Shown in pieces: positions 26,088 to 36,808 of a stretch of DNA of 64,000 nt. Positions within the stretch are counted from its first letter, which is position 1; each line of letters opens with the position of its first letter. This stretch comes from an uncultured Prevotellaceae bacterium (GTDB lineage Bacteria; Bacteroidota; Bacteroidia; Bacteroidales; Bacteroidaceae), in assembly GCA_902774795.1 (NCBI GenBank), contig CACYKA010000005.1:1-64000 (forward strand), written 5' to 3'. Made by a program: the position numbers and the translations under genes. The notes under the pieces are model-generated. The model was not told the origin of the DNA and searched no databases. It worked only from the letters and a program-made list of their open reading frames with translations.

Positions 26088-26783
26088 CTAATCTTCTGCA
26101 TCTTCCACAGCGTTGGTGGCAGAGTCAATGACAGTGCCGTATTCGCTGATGGAATAATAAATATAGATGAAGACCAACCCACCTACACAGAGCAGGACGC
26201 TATAGGGCCAGATGGCAGTGGGAAGCAGGTAGGTGAACACTATGCTGCCGATGCCGAAAAAGATGATAAGGTGGCAGGAGAGGAGCATCCAACGGAAGAT
26301 AGCCCTGCCTCCGACTTTCCCTAGGGTGGGGAAGGAGTGACGGTTGAGGTGGTAATAGGTGGAATAGAAATCGTACGTCATCAGGGTGGCATGGAGAAGA
26401 AAGATATAAACTCCAACCGTCGTGAGCCAATATGCTGAGAGACCTATGATGAGGAAGGCAACATCGCGCGCTACAACCCTGCGGCTGAGATAGCGCGGGT
26501 TGAGCAGCGACGTATGACTCCAGGTGATGGCTACGCCTGCAATGTGGAAATAGGTGAGAGACAGTGCCATTGCCATCGGCGGACAGGTTTGGCGCCAATG
26601 GAAATGATAGTGGAGGAGCAGACCTATGCCGAAGACGGCAAAGAAGACTGCCGTGAGCACTCGCGAACGGTGGTACACGGGGTAATGGCGATAGGCGTAG
26701 TTGTTTACCAACAAGCCTATTGCCATAGCAAGGTCAAGCGCCCCCACTATCAACAGAGACAAATCATATAATGCTAATTCCAT
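26088..26783 (-). CDS. Orphan 7TM protein, paralogue of the membrane half of the AraC regulator
   Basis: 231 aa with about seven hydrophobic segments and no DNA-binding domain; ends in an acidic tail. It aligns with the N-terminal half of the 36929-38044 regulator: SR.L....LL.Y..H.RQ (about 40-65), RD near 105, IF.WM near 160 and Y.IS.YG at the end of the last TM. It therefore looks like a sensor module that lost, or never had, the AraC domain. It lies in the surface operon between the giant gene and the 1228-aa gene. Confidence 0.7.
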   Translation of the reverse strand: MELALYDLSLLIVGALDLAMAIGLLVNNYAYRHYPVYHRSRVLTAVFFAVFGIGLLLHYHFHWRQTCPPMAMALSLTYFHIAGVAITWSHTSLLNPRYLSRRVVARDVAFLIIGLSAYWLTTVGVYIFLLHATLMTYDFYSTYYHLNRHSFPTLGKVGGRAIFRWMLLSCHLIIFFGIGSIVFTYLLPTAIWPYSVLLCVGGLVFIYIYYSISEYGTVIDSATNAVEDAED

Positions 26784-26788
26784 AATTG

Positions 26789-26844
26789 AGTTTCAAGTTT
26801 CAAGTTCCAAGTTTCAAGTTTCTGTAAACCGTAAACAGTAAACC
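26789..26844. repeat. Heptad tract at the stop codon of the giant gene
   Basis: Eight 7-base units on the plus strand: five of the AGTTTCA type, then GTAAACC, GTAAACA, GTAAACC. It ends exactly where the stop codon of the giant minus-strand gene lies (26845-26847) and fills most of the 61-base gap to the 7TM gene. Confidence 0.85.
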
Positions 26845-29800
26845 TTACTTAACAGCCTTGCGGGTTGTTGTGCTGCCATCGGACTTGGTCTCGCAGATGA
26901 TATATACTTCACCGAGGGACAGTTTGTCAGAGTCGAAAGCTGAAGCCTGACCCTTGAAGACTGGCATACCAGTGACAGTGTATATTGCAAGACGGCTGTC
27001 GGCATCGAACTCTGTCTCAGAGATGTTTGTGGGCGCTGCTGCCGTAAGGACATACGGCTTGCGATAGTTGCCCAGACGGTGGTCTATCCTGAAGCTGAGG
27101 ATGTTGACAGGCTGGTTGCTGTCTGACAGTTCACGGACATTGGCCTTGAGGATAAGTGGCTCACCATCGGTCGTTCCGCTGATGACGAGGAGGAAGATGC
27201 TGTCGTTAAGGCATCTTACGGACTGTCCGCGCAACTCGCCCATGTTGTCGTATGCTTCAACAGAGCTTGCAGCAATGGCCCTGCCGTCACTGTTGTGAAC
27301 GGTACAGGTGACAGCCATATTGTGCGGATAGCGGAAGTTGGCCGCTATGCCCGATGTCTTAAGGTTTTCAGTATCCACTTCTTCAACAACATCGCTTGGG
27401 AAGGTGAACGTCTTGGTTTCATCTGACTGAGAGAAGTAGATGTAGCCCTTTCCTGGTTCTACCACCGTGAGGTTGCCGAACCATCTGCCGTTGACAAACT
27501 GGCTGAACGAGGTCTGGTTCTTGACAATGTCGAACTCTCCAGGGTTGAGACCTGCAAAGGCTTCGTCAACAGTCATGTACTTCGTAGAAGGAACACCGAC
27601 CCAGTTAGAGCCATGGTTGATGGTGATTGGGTATTTTGCAGGGTCGATGCTTGCTCCGACGATATTCAGGTCGGCAGCCTGGCTCATATCAACTTTCATC
27701 ATCTGTCCGGGCTTCACAGAACAGTCATTACTCCAGCCTCCATTCTTGTCGTAGCATGTCTGACCGTCGAGTAACAAGCTGTTAAGCTGGCTATTGACAG
27801 GCTTGAAGAGCTGAGACAGGATGTCATCGTTAGGACTGATGTTGAGAGATACCCAGTTGTACTCCTCATTCAGCGGCATAACCTGCATAACCTTCTCATT
27901 GTTCTCCCATATTACAGGGTTCATGATGTTGCCTACAAAGCCGTCAGGAACGAATGTGATTGTCTCAGAGACGTTCGAAAGCGGATAGGTAGTGCCGGTA
28001 GAAGCATCGTAGATGCGGAACTGCAGTTCTTTGTCCTTCATATCATTTGAACCGTAGATATAGAGGAATACATAGTAGGCATCCATAGTAGGATAGTAAG
28101 CAGGCTGACCTACGCCGACACATTCTCCGAGCTCATTGAAGGCTCCCACCATGTCGTTAGGATCGGTAGAGATGACGTTGTCAATCTTTATCTGTCCGAT
28201 AGCCGTCATGCTCTCGCTGTACTTCTTCGGAGTCCAGTTGGGCTTCTTGCCCTCAACATTCAGACAGATGTCGAGCGGCGTGTTGATGCCCTTCTGACCG
28301 CGAGCGCTGATAGTGGCGAAATACTTGCCGATGGCATTACCCTCCTTTACGGTGAAGGTTATCTCGCTTGAACCGTGGGCGAAGATTGTGCCGCCTGTCT
28401 CGCTGGCCTCCAGCCATGAAGGAAGTTGGGTGAACGACCACGTCTGGTCGGACGGCCCGTTGTTAAAGAGAGTAGCGGTGAACGTATAGTCGCTGTCGGC
28501 CTGCACATCGAGGTCTATCTGTGCCGTATTCCAACTGAGAGGATTCTGCTTGACTACGAAGCTCCATGTTATGGGCCTGCCCACATTGGTGTGGAGGTCG
28601 TAGTAATCGCGCAGGGTAGTGAAGACGGTACAGCCTTCGAGTGTCTCAGGGTTGTGGTCGAGAGTGATGGATACGGTGCGCTCGTTGGCCACGAAGCTGA
28701 AGTCGAGGTTGGTCTTGTTAGGCGCAACCTTCAGTCCAGGTGCCGAAGTGCCGGCAGAGAGTGCCGTGCCGTCGCTGGAGACAAGGGTGGTAGAAGCCGT
28801 AGCATCCATACCCATATTCTCTAACGCGAAGGTGTATATGCGCTGGTCGTATTCATCGTAGTAGGATTTCTCCATAGGCCAGTAGCCTACAAGGCCGTCG
28901 GTCTTGGAACCATCCAGACGGTAGTACATACGATTGACGATAGCATCCTGCGTATTGGTAGATTTCCAGAGACGCACCTCGTCGATAGCACCCTTCATAT
29001 CCATTCCCAGATGGAGCTGTGCACCAGCCAGAGCAGGAACCTTTGACGATTCGAGGTTGCTGATGACGGCAACACCATCGACAAGCAGACTTGCAGCCTT
29101 GCCGCCTGAGCCCTTCATCACGTTGAGGGCAACGTGATGCCACTGACTATCGTTGACAGCGGTATTGGTCGGATAGGTGATGCTGTCGGCAACAAGGTTG
29201 AGGTTACCGTTGTCGAGAACGATATCAAGCACCTTGCCATCATCGAGCGAAATGAGTTTGCCACTCTTGGAATCCTTGTCAACCAGTGCCCACATCTCGA
29301 CAAGATAGCTGTCAAGATTATTCATGGAAAGATTGCCCATAGGTATCGAAGCGTATTTGGTGTTGTCGAGAGCAAGTGAGATGTTCTCGTTCTCCATATA
29401 CCATGAACTGCTTGATGCGAGGCGCATGTGACGGCTGCGGGCGCGGTCTTCAGACGTGTTGCCGTGACCCTCGTCGAGACGCCAGTAGCCTATGAGGGCC
29501 GGCGTGGTGTTGCCCTTGCCGAGATACATCTGGGCCTTGATGGTGGTCCAGGTGAGAGCGGCGCTGTAGAGCGACAGCTCATGCATGGCACCTTTCAGGC
29601 CCTTACCTATATATATATTACCTTCGGCAGAAATCTTCTTTCCGACCTTCTCGTCAACGATGAGGTTCTTCTCGTTTTCGCCATATGCAGCATAGGCAGA
29701 GACAGACTCGGCCTGATAGTCATAGACGAAAGCCAGATAGGTCCAGGTGTCCTCAGGCAGGGTGTCCTTTGACTTGTAGGTCTTAAGTACACCTACCGAG

Positions 29801-32800
29801 TCTCTCATCTCGAACAGCAGGTAGCCGTCGGCATCAATCTTGAGGCAGAGCGCATTGTTGTCGTCGCCATGCTGATAGAAGGTGCCGGCAGTGTTGTCGC
29901 GCTTCACCCATCCGCAGACGGTGAACGAGGTGCCGCCAAGGGTGAGCTTGCTCTGAGTAGAGGCTGCCGCAACATTGGAGCCGCTGAGTAGCAGGGCTAT
30001 GTCGTGGGCCACAGAGTCGGTATTGAGCACACTCTGGATTACGAAGTTGTCAACCTCGGTAAGACTCTGAGAGTAAATGTCCTCGTTGAACTCCACGCTT
30101 ATCTCGTCGCCTTCGCCCAGCACGCCGTCAGAAGGCTGCGGCAGATGGATAGGAGAGGGGAGGGTAACGTCCTTGATGACCTTGATAGTCTCGCTCTCGC
30201 CAAGCACCGTCTCTGTTCCGACGGTGCAGTCGGTAACGGCGCGGAACTCATATTCAGCATCAGGATAGACAATTGCATTGCGCATGTTGATGAGCGTGTC
30301 GATGCTGTTCTCAATCAGCGGACTCTCAGTAGAGCCTGCCGGTGTGCCCTTTACCCAGCTGTGTATGGTGGTCCAGTCGGGAGCCCCCACCTTGCGCTGC
30401 TGCATGCGGACGGCATTCAGGATGCTGCTGTTGCGGTCATAGCCCGAAGCGGTAAGCACCAGAGTACTGTCGGTAGCAGTATTGATAAGCGTCTTGGAGG
30501 CAGTAAGGGTGACAGGTTCTGCCTGCGGCTGGAAGTGAGCAGACAGCCAGATGTCGTCGCTCATGCTAATCTGTCCCGCAGAATAGAACATGACGTGGAG
30601 ACTGTCGATGTGGATGATGTCGTTAGAGGCAGGTTTAACCTTGAGCGTCACCATAGCGCTGTCGCGAGGAGCCAGGGTGATGTCGTAGTTGTGGGCGTCA
30701 GGAGCACCATTGATGGATACCTCGGACATCTGTCCCCACTTGTCGTAATCGACCCTCAGTTTGAAGTCTATTCGACGCGACAGGCTGGCCAATGTGGGGT
30801 TGGTGAGCTTGAGCTTGAATACTGCAGGTTCGCCGGTAGGCACACCTGTGAGCACCGGCTGGTCGCAGTCGATGTGAGGTGTCTCAATCTGCACTGTGGC
30901 GTTAGAGATAATGCGCCGTCCGGGGTCGTAGTACTGGGTACGCTCCTCATCCTCATAGTTGCGGCTTGTCTGACCATCCATCTGGCGGGTGATAAGACTG
31001 TAGTCTTCTGAATCCTTGTAGATTCTCACCTCGTGGAAGTTGTCGGCAACAGGGTCGCTAAGGTTGACGGTGTAGGTGTTACTGTTCTTATGAGTACGGT
31101 CTACTCCTATTTCTCCGGCACTCTCGAATTTGAAGGTAAAGGTACCTTTCATTTCCTTTTTATCATCAGTATTGGCATCAAAAGCCCATTTTCTATATTT
31201 ATCAAAATTATAAGACAGTTTAACGCCCTCAGTATTCCCTAAGGACGTGCCGCTCGAATAGGTTATGGATGAACCGCTGTCGAAACTGTAGAATTTCTCG
31301 GGGTCATTACTGTATGCATCTATTTTCAGTTTCTCGTTTTCTTTCAAGTAATCTTCCCACAACTTGATGTTAGAGTTGATAGTCACGATGGCATCCCACA
31401 TCTCCTCATCGTTACGGTACTTGGCGCTGGCTGGCAGGAAAGCGGTGTAGCTTGGACCGTAGCTACACAGACTGTCACTTCGCCACTTCAGGTCCCAATA
31501 GTCCAAGGCCTCATTTCCCCAAGCAAGCGTATCATCGTTGCAGGTGCCGAATCTCGGATCGTCAGGCGACAGGGAAGTCATGTAAATGATAGAGTCGGTA
31601 TTGTTTACAAAGTTTGCTCTCTTGTCCAGCAGATCTGCCTCACTGACCTGTACGAGTCGTGCCTCGCGCATGCGTTTGAAGCTTGGTATGAGCTGATTGA
31701 TAACGTGGTCCTGGGTGTATGCAAACTCTGTTTCTATGCTGTCGCCGGTGCAGATAACTTCCTTTGTGCCGACGGCGTATGAGCCGTTCTGGTTGTTGAC
31801 GAGCATCACCTCAAGGCCGTCGCCATAGATAAGAGATGTGGAAACACCAATGAAGACATCTCCTTTAGGACCGTCGAAATACGGGTCGGATGAGGTCTTG
31901 AAATCTTCAGTAGTAGTGAAAGTAAAATCGACACCGCCATGAAAGTCAGGACCACCTTTAATATCCATGCCGACAGTTCTCTTAGCACCGGCAGCAAAAT
32001 GTTTATAAATATAGGCTCCGGGTGCACCGGTTGCTGCCTTTATTGAGGCCGAAGTTTGATTCTCTAATTCATTATTAAAGCAAATTTTCGCACCGACACT
32101 CACATGACCGGCATAGGTAGTCGTAGAACCTGAGTGCCACGTCTGGCTTGAATTACTGCCGAACGGGTCGCGGAGAATGTTTATCAGCCTGTCGGGTGCC
32201 TTGGTGACGCTTGTGTTTCCTGTTGCCACAGGTCCCAGCACGATACATTCAAACGGACCGGTGTAGCTGCCGTTTTCCCATTCCCATGAATAGACATTAT
32301 TCCCAATGGTAAGTGAGATGTTAAGGTTGTTGGTGTAAGGTGCAACCTCGTTGGGGTATATAGGAATAAATGAATAGGTGTAGGTACCGACGGAGTCGAG
32401 CAGAGCCTTTTCCACCTGCACTGTGTCGTTATTAATTGTCCAGGGGTTCATGAATGTGAGGTATCCTGAAGTCGGCACGCGCTGTTCGCGTTCGTTTTCT
32501 GCCACACCCGGGTCATAGTTCATATAGCGTTCGAACGACGATACCTTAAAGTCATATTTATATCCGTTCTTGAAGAGTGGATAGCCGTAATTGTATTTAA
32601 TTGAATCGGGGGTAACGGTGTAGGCCTTTACGGTGTCGCCCAACTCACCTGCCGGAACTTCGTATTCGCCGAAGGCACCGTCGGTATTGTCAGTCTGTTC
32701 AACAGTAATAACCGGACTGGAGATGTAGGTCTGCACCAGGGCGGTGTTGTAATAGTACTTCACGCTGTCGTTGCCGACAACGATGGCAGAATAAGTAGAG

Positions 32801-35800
32801 TCGCTGACGTTTGAGCAGTCGAGCAGCACCTTGCTGGAGAATGATGCCGAAGCCTCAGTATTGTTATCAACGACAGTAGAGATGTAATAGGGAACAGGTG
32901 GCATATAGAAGGCAAACTCACCGCTTTCGGGGTCGGTCTTGATGGTGATATACTTAACCTTGTCTTCACCTTCGCTCTTACCGCCTACGTAAGCCTGACA
33001 GTTCTTGATGCTGTCGGAAGCCTGCTTATAGTATAATCTGTCAAGGTTGCTATCGAAGGAACCCTGGATAGAGTCGATATATACATTCATGCGCTTGGCA
33101 TCCTCAACAGAACTGGCGGTGAGCAGTGTGAGGGTAGCGGCACCGATGTTGGCCTTGCTCTGACCGAAGCCCAGAGGCTTAACCTTTTCAACAGCACCGC
33201 CGACAACGCGACCTACAACTTTTGCCTTGGTTATATCGGTAAAGGTAAGGTGGCTTATGCTGTCGTTGATGTTCTTCGTTCCTGTGGCAGGATAGCGTCC
33301 GTCGTTAAGGAAGGTGTGGTCGGTTTTGACTACCTGGATAAAGTGGTCGCCAATAGGCACAGAGATGATATATTCACCCTTTTCGTCGGTCTTGATAATC
33401 TTGCCGTTGCCATCTTTCAAGGTTGTCTCGCCATCCAAACGGAAATAGCAGTCTTTTACGGGATAAGTGGTGTTCTCGTAATATACTACGCCCTTGACGT
33501 TGAAACTTGACTTGTCTTCAAAGTCCTGAGGATCGAAGGTAAGTGTTGTCGGTGAGACATATACTGTCCGTGTCGTAGGATTGAACGCATGAACGCCCTT
33601 GGTCGGTATAATACTATAGGTCGTTCCCTTGCCCATATACGGAATGCCGCTAATGGTATAGGCACCCTTGGTGTCGGTCATGCCGAAGAGCGAGAGCTGG
33701 TCCTGCGTCGGAGTGATAGCATTGGTGCGGCGGCCTCCGAAGACGAGAGCCTCGTTCTCGTTATAAACAGAATTGGTCTTAGAGTAGTCGAAGGCAGACC
33801 TTATGGTGCTGATGCCTTCGTCGAAGTTCCAATAGACCTTCAGTCCTTCTTCCTCACCACCAAGGATGCGGTTGAAGTTCTGCTTTACGTCGCGCTCCGT
33901 AAGCTGGATGTCGAAGAAACGCACTTCATCAACATATCCGGTAAGTGTCTTGGACAGCTCTGAGTCAGAAGCTACCGTCACCTGATTGCCCATAGAACTC
34001 ATGCTCAGTGGCAGGGCTATGTTCTCGGAAACGACGGTATCGCCGGCAACAATGTAAAGCACGCCTGTGCCGTCATTCTTGTAGGCGTATGTGAGGTGCG
34101 TGAAACGGTCGGGCATGATGCTGCGGGTTGACGTAACGCTTGTGGTGCCGTCAGAGAATTTAAGCTTGTAACCGCTGTCGGCATCATATTTGTCAAGTGT
34201 CATGAGTAGCTTGCCGCCCATGTCGAGAAGGCAGGTGCCTTCGTTATTGTCACCCTCTGGGCGTACATACATCTGCACACTGAAGTCGCCCTTGAAATAC
34301 GCTTTGCGTGATTCCTCAAGAGCCCAGTGCAAGCCGCCCTCGCCGCCGTTAAACATCATAGAGTTGAACACCTGGTCGGAGGTAGTGGCGCTTGACTCAA
34401 GCGTCACTTTTACGCCCTCGGCAGCATAGGCGCCGTTCTGGTAGGTGATGGAACCGTAAACCGTACCTGTGCTGCGCATAAAGCCATAAGTGGCCTGACG
34501 GGAGAATTTCTCGTTAGAACCGTTTGTGCGGGCAACAATAGCATAAGCATAGTAGAAGCCTGGCTCTGCACCGTGGTCTGCATTGTCAACGAAAGATGCT
34601 GTCGGGCTCTTCAACGGACTGGAGGTAATCTTGGTCCACGAAAGCTGCTCGGCTGAAGCAGCTGATGTAACAGTGTCTTCGCCTTCTACAATCCTGTGGC
34701 GGTAGATGTCGTATTCAAGATAGTCGGTACCTACAATGTTGGAAGTCCACTCAAGCTGAATCTTGTCAGTAGAGGTACCGTGTGATGCCTTTAATGAAGT
34801 GACATACGATGAGCCTGGCTTTCCGTCAGGAATGAGAGGAGAAGTGTGTAGTGATGTTTCCTGAATGTCTTCGATTGCCACCATGTAAGAGTAAGTCTTG
34901 TCGCTGTCGAAGCTCTTGTCGAGATACGAATAATCCAGCGTGTTGGGATTAGTCACTTCTACTTCGGCAATCTTGTCTTCTGCAGTGAAATCGGTGTAAT
35001 TGAGATTGGAATTGTCTGCTGTAACGGCCTTGCGATATATTTTGAATTTGTATCCTGACTTGTCCATCTTGGTAGAAACAGACCAGTTTAGCTGGTACCC
35101 TTCAGATAAAGCTTTGGCAGAAAAAACTGACAGCTGTATCGTGTGATAAAGGCAGGCATTATTATAAGAAACACCCAGACTGTCTTGGCGAGGTGTATCA
35201 GTCCAGCCTTTCGGAACAAAATACACATTATAATTATATTGCTTTTCGTAGTCTATGTCCTCGTCTTCATAGGAGAAGTTCGCAAACCCATCGCTGGCAC
35301 TTAATGTTTTCAGCAGACTGTCCTTGTTTGCAGCTATATCCTTGCGATACACATAGTAGAATGTTCCTTCGTCAGATTTTGGGTTTGCAGATGTCCAGGT
35401 AAGCTTGAGCTTCTTATTCCACGCATCGCCTGTCACCTTCAGATCCTCAGGATAAGTCAAAGTGGTAGCGCCCTTATCGCCTTGGTCAAGAAAATCGATG
35501 GCAATACCGTCTGTACTGCGGTCGAAAGTTACATGGATGCAATACAGATATTCGCTTTTTCCCGGGGTGGAAATGGTGGCTATAGCCTGTGGCTCGCTGA
35601 AATCTTCGGTTTTTACAACCCTGCCATACATATCCATCAATTCCAGTTTCGTAATCTTTCTGTCAAGACCTTTTACTGTAATATTCACAGGGAGAGAATT
35701 GTCCCAAAAGCAGCGTATGCCTGAAATGGAAACTATATTAAGACTCCTGTCATACATGAAAGCAGCATTGGCATAGCCTGAGTTATAAGTATGATAACAA

Positions 35801-36744
35801 CTTCCATTGGGATAAAAATAAAAAGGTATGTCAAGGGTTCCTTTGTCGGTATATTTTCTTGTCGGATCCTCAGGATTATATACGCCGCAATAGTTATAAC
35901 CTACCTTATATGCCCCCTGCTCCTTATAGTTGGGATTAGAGCTGTAGTCCTTGGTAACAGAGCCTGCAGTGCCGCCTGCTATTGTACCACTGTAAACATC
36001 TTCAAGGTTTATAGTGTAGTTACCCCATCCGCCATTTGGTACATTCAGTTCGGCAGAGGTGAAAGTAAGCTTGCCAGGTGCGGTCCATTCCAAATCAGTC
36101 GATGTAATAACTAATTTTGTAGGGCTGACCGTAGCACTTGTTTCAACGTAGTTATACTTGTCATCATACGAACGGGCGGTTATAGTGTCCTGGCCGTCGT
36201 CTTTTTGCATAGTACCTGAAAGAGATATCCTATGAGCGTCTTTGGTACTAATGTTCCTGTTCATATATATATCCACAGGAATATACCAGTCTTGGTCACA
36301 GTTTGAATAATTTTTCAGATTTGAATATTCTAGCCAAAAATCCATGGTTTCATCGCTTTTAGCAATAAAGCCTTTGCGTGTGCGCACGGTAAAATAGACG
36401 GAGTCGGCGTCAAAGCATACATATTGATGGCAGTCAGAATCATCATTAAAGGCATGATTGCCATGAAGAAAGCTGAGCTCTATATAATGGCCGTCAACAT
36501 ACAGTCTTGGAGGCTCTGCCCAATAGGTGTCTGAATGGTCCTCGTTGCGAGACCATACATACACGGTGAAATACGGTTGTTTCTCAGAAATGTACGAAGT
36601 TCCTGTAATTTCTTTGTTTTCTAATGCCGCAGTAGGGAGAATAATACGAGGCAGATTGTCATCAGCCTTCAAACTTCGAATGCCCACCACGAACAAAATG
36701 GTCAGCATTACCAAAATAGAACTAATACGATTCTGTTGAAACAT
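26845..36744 (-). CDS. Giant exported LamG/fibronectin-like surface protein
   Basis: 3299 aa from the ATG at 36744 (MFQQNRISSILVMLTILFVV, a signal peptide; the frame continues upstream to 36987 but crosses the operator region). Approximate layout: FN3-like domains 430-750; LamG/concanavalin-like 790-975 (ending VYWNFDEG); carboxypeptidase-regulatory-like 1080-1150 (FNVKGVVYYENT, TDEKGEYIISV); a long unrecognised region to about 2150; LamG 2250-2435 (LIGYWRLDEGHG); LamG 2470-2630 (GLVGYWPMEKS); Ig-like segments; C-terminal sorting-like domain about 3245-3299 (LAIYTVTGMPVFKG). Probably a surface glycan- or matrix-binding protein. First gene of a likely four-gene operon. Confidence 0.82.
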   Translation of the reverse strand: MFQQNRISSILVMLTILFVVGIRSLKADDNLPRIILPTAALENKEITGTSYISEKQPYFTVYVWSRNEDHSDTYWAEPPRLYVDGHYIELSFLHGNHAFNDDSDCHQYVCFDADSVYFTVRTRKGFIAKSDETMDFWLEYSNLKNYSNCDQDWYIPVDIYMNRNISTKDAHRISLSGTMQKDDGQDTITARSYDDKYNYVETSATVSPTKLVITSTDLEWTAPGKLTFTSAELNVPNGGWGNYTINLEDVYSGTIAGGTAGSVTKDYSSNPNYKEQGAYKVGYNYCGVYNPEDPTRKYTDKGTLDIPFYFYPNGSCYHTYNSGYANAAFMYDRSLNIVSISGIRCFWDNSLPVNITVKGLDRKITKLELMDMYGRVVKTEDFSEPQAIATISTPGKSEYLYCIHVTFDRSTDGIAIDFLDQGDKGATTLTYPEDLKVTGDAWNKKLKLTWTSANPKSDEGTFYYVYRKDIAANKDSLLKTLSASDGFANFSYEDEDIDYEKQYNYNVYFVPKGWTDTPRQDSLGVSYNNACLYHTIQLSVFSAKALSEGYQLNWSVSTKMDKSGYKFKIYRKAVTADNSNLNYTDFTAEDKIAEVEVTNPNTLDYSYLDKSFDSDKTYSYMVAIEDIQETSLHTSPLIPDGKPGSSYVTSLKASHGTSTDKIQLEWTSNIVGTDYLEYDIYRHRIVEGEDTVTSAASAEQLSWTKITSSPLKSPTASFVDNADHGAEPGFYYAYAIVARTNGSNEKFSRQATYGFMRSTGTVYGSITYQNGAYAAEGVKVTLESSATTSDQVFNSMMFNGGEGGLHWALEESRKAYFKGDFSVQMYVRPEGDNNEGTCLLDMGGKLLMTLDKYDADSGYKLKFSDGTTSVTSTRSIMPDRFTHLTYAYKNDGTGVLYIVAGDTVVSENIALPLSMSSMGNQVTVASDSELSKTLTGYVDEVRFFDIQLTERDVKQNFNRILGGEEEGLKVYWNFDEGISTIRSAFDYSKTNSVYNENEALVFGGRRTNAITPTQDQLSLFGMTDTKGAYTISGIPYMGKGTTYSIIPTKGVHAFNPTTRTVYVSPTTLTFDPQDFEDKSSFNVKGVVYYENTTYPVKDCYFRLDGETTLKDGNGKIIKTDEKGEYIISVPIGDHFIQVVKTDHTFLNDGRYPATGTKNINDSISHLTFTDITKAKVVGRVVGGAVEKVKPLGFGQSKANIGAATLTLLTASSVEDAKRMNVYIDSIQGSFDSNLDRLYYKQASDSIKNCQAYVGGKSEGEDKVKYITIKTDPESGEFAFYMPPVPYYISTVVDNNTEASASFSSKVLLDCSNVSDSTYSAIVVGNDSVKYYYNTALVQTYISSPVITVEQTDNTDGAFGEYEVPAGELGDTVKAYTVTPDSIKYNYGYPLFKNGYKYDFKVSSFERYMNYDPGVAENEREQRVPTSGYLTFMNPWTINNDTVQVEKALLDSVGTYTYSFIPIYPNEVAPYTNNLNISLTIGNNVYSWEWENGSYTGPFECIVLGPVATGNTSVTKAPDRLINILRDPFGSNSSQTWHSGSTTTYAGHVSVGAKICFNNELENQTSASIKAATGAPGAYIYKHFAAGAKRTVGMDIKGGPDFHGGVDFTFTTTEDFKTSSDPYFDGPKGDVFIGVSTSLIYGDGLEVMLVNNQNGSYAVGTKEVICTGDSIETEFAYTQDHVINQLIPSFKRMREARLVQVSEADLLDKRANFVNNTDSIIYMTSLSPDDPRFGTCNDDTLAWGNEALDYWDLKWRSDSLCSYGPSYTAFLPASAKYRNDEEMWDAIVTINSNIKLWEDYLKENEKLKIDAYSNDPEKFYSFDSGSSITYSSGTSLGNTEGVKLSYNFDKYRKWAFDANTDDKKEMKGTFTFKFESAGEIGVDRTHKNSNTYTVNLSDPVADNFHEVRIYKDSEDYSLITRQMDGQTSRNYEDEERTQYYDPGRRIISNATVQIETPHIDCDQPVLTGVPTGEPAVFKLKLTNPTLASLSRRIDFKLRVDYDKWGQMSEVSINGAPDAHNYDITLAPRDSAMVTLKVKPASNDIIHIDSLHVMFYSAGQISMSDDIWLSAHFQPQAEPVTLTASKTLINTATDSTLVLTASGYDRNSSILNAVRMQQRKVGAPDWTTIHSWVKGTPAGSTESPLIENSIDTLINMRNAIVYPDAEYEFRAVTDCTVGTETVLGESETIKVIKDVTLPSPIHLPQPSDGVLGEGDEISVEFNEDIYSQSLTEVDNFVIQSVLNTDSVAHDIALLLSGSNVAAASTQSKLTLGGTSFTVCGWVKRDNTAGTFYQHGDDNNALCLKIDADGYLLFEMRDSVGVLKTYKSKDTLPEDTWTYLAFVYDYQAESVSAYAAYGENEKNLIVDEKVGKKISAEGNIYIGKGLKGAMHELSLYSAALTWTTIKAQMYLGKGNTTPALIGYWRLDEGHGNTSEDRARSRHMRLASSSSWYMENENISLALDNTKYASIPMGNLSMNNLDSYLVEMWALVDKDSKSGKLISLDDGKVLDIVLDNGNLNLVADSITYPTNTAVNDSQWHHVALNVMKGSGGKAASLLVDGVAVISNLESSKVPALAGAQLHLGMDMKGAIDEVRLWKSTNTQDAIVNRMYYRLDGSKTDGLVGYWPMEKSYYDEYDQRIYTFALENMGMDATASTTLVSSDGTALSAGTSAPGLKVAPNKTNLDFSFVANERTVSITLDHNPETLEGCTVFTTLRDYYDLHTNVGRPITWSFVVKQNPLSWNTAQIDLDVQADSDYTFTATLFNNGPSDQTWSFTQLPSWLEASETGGTIFAHGSSEITFTVKEGNAIGKYFATISARGQKGINTPLDICLNVEGKKPNWTPKKYSESMTAIGQIKIDNVISTDPNDMVGAFNELGECVGVGQPAYYPTMDAYYVFLYIYGSNDMKDKELQFRIYDASTGTTYPLSNVSETITFVPDGFVGNIMNPVIWENNEKVMQVMPLNEEYNWVSLNISPNDDILSQLFKPVNSQLNSLLLDGQTCYDKNGGWSNDCSVKPGQMMKVDMSQAADLNIVGASIDPAKYPITINHGSNWVGVPSTKYMTVDEAFAGLNPGEFDIVKNQTSFSQFVNGRWFGNLTVVEPGKGYIYFSQSDETKTFTFPSDVVEEVDTENLKTSGIAANFRYPHNMAVTCTVHNSDGRAIAASSVEAYDNMGELRGQSVRCLNDSIFLLVISGTTDGEPLILKANVRELSDSNQPVNILSFRIDHRLGNYRKPYVLTAAAPTNISETEFDADSRLAIYTVTGMPVFKGQASAFDSDKLSLGEVYIICETKSDGSTTTRKAVK

Positions 36745-36781
36745 AATGATATATTTTTTGTTGATTTGGAATTTACGACTG

Positions 36782-36789
36782 CAAAAGTA
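36782..36789 (-). promoter_or_regulatory. Likely -7 box of the giant-gene operon
   Basis: TACTTTTG on the minus strand, about 38 bases before the ATG at 36744. No TTTG at the -33 position, where instead the first operator half-site (36809-36819) lies; activation by a regulator bound there is plausible. Confidence 0.5.
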
Positions 36790-36808
36790 GATAAAATCGG
36801 TGAAATAA

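Noticed and set aside
30004..31011. 335-codon plus-strand ORF inside the giant gene
   Set aside because: It is antisense to a frame with clear domains; composition is that of a complement-strand shadow, with no family motif or promoter. The same applies to 22995-23783, 24738-25460, 39780-40637 and 61356-62204.
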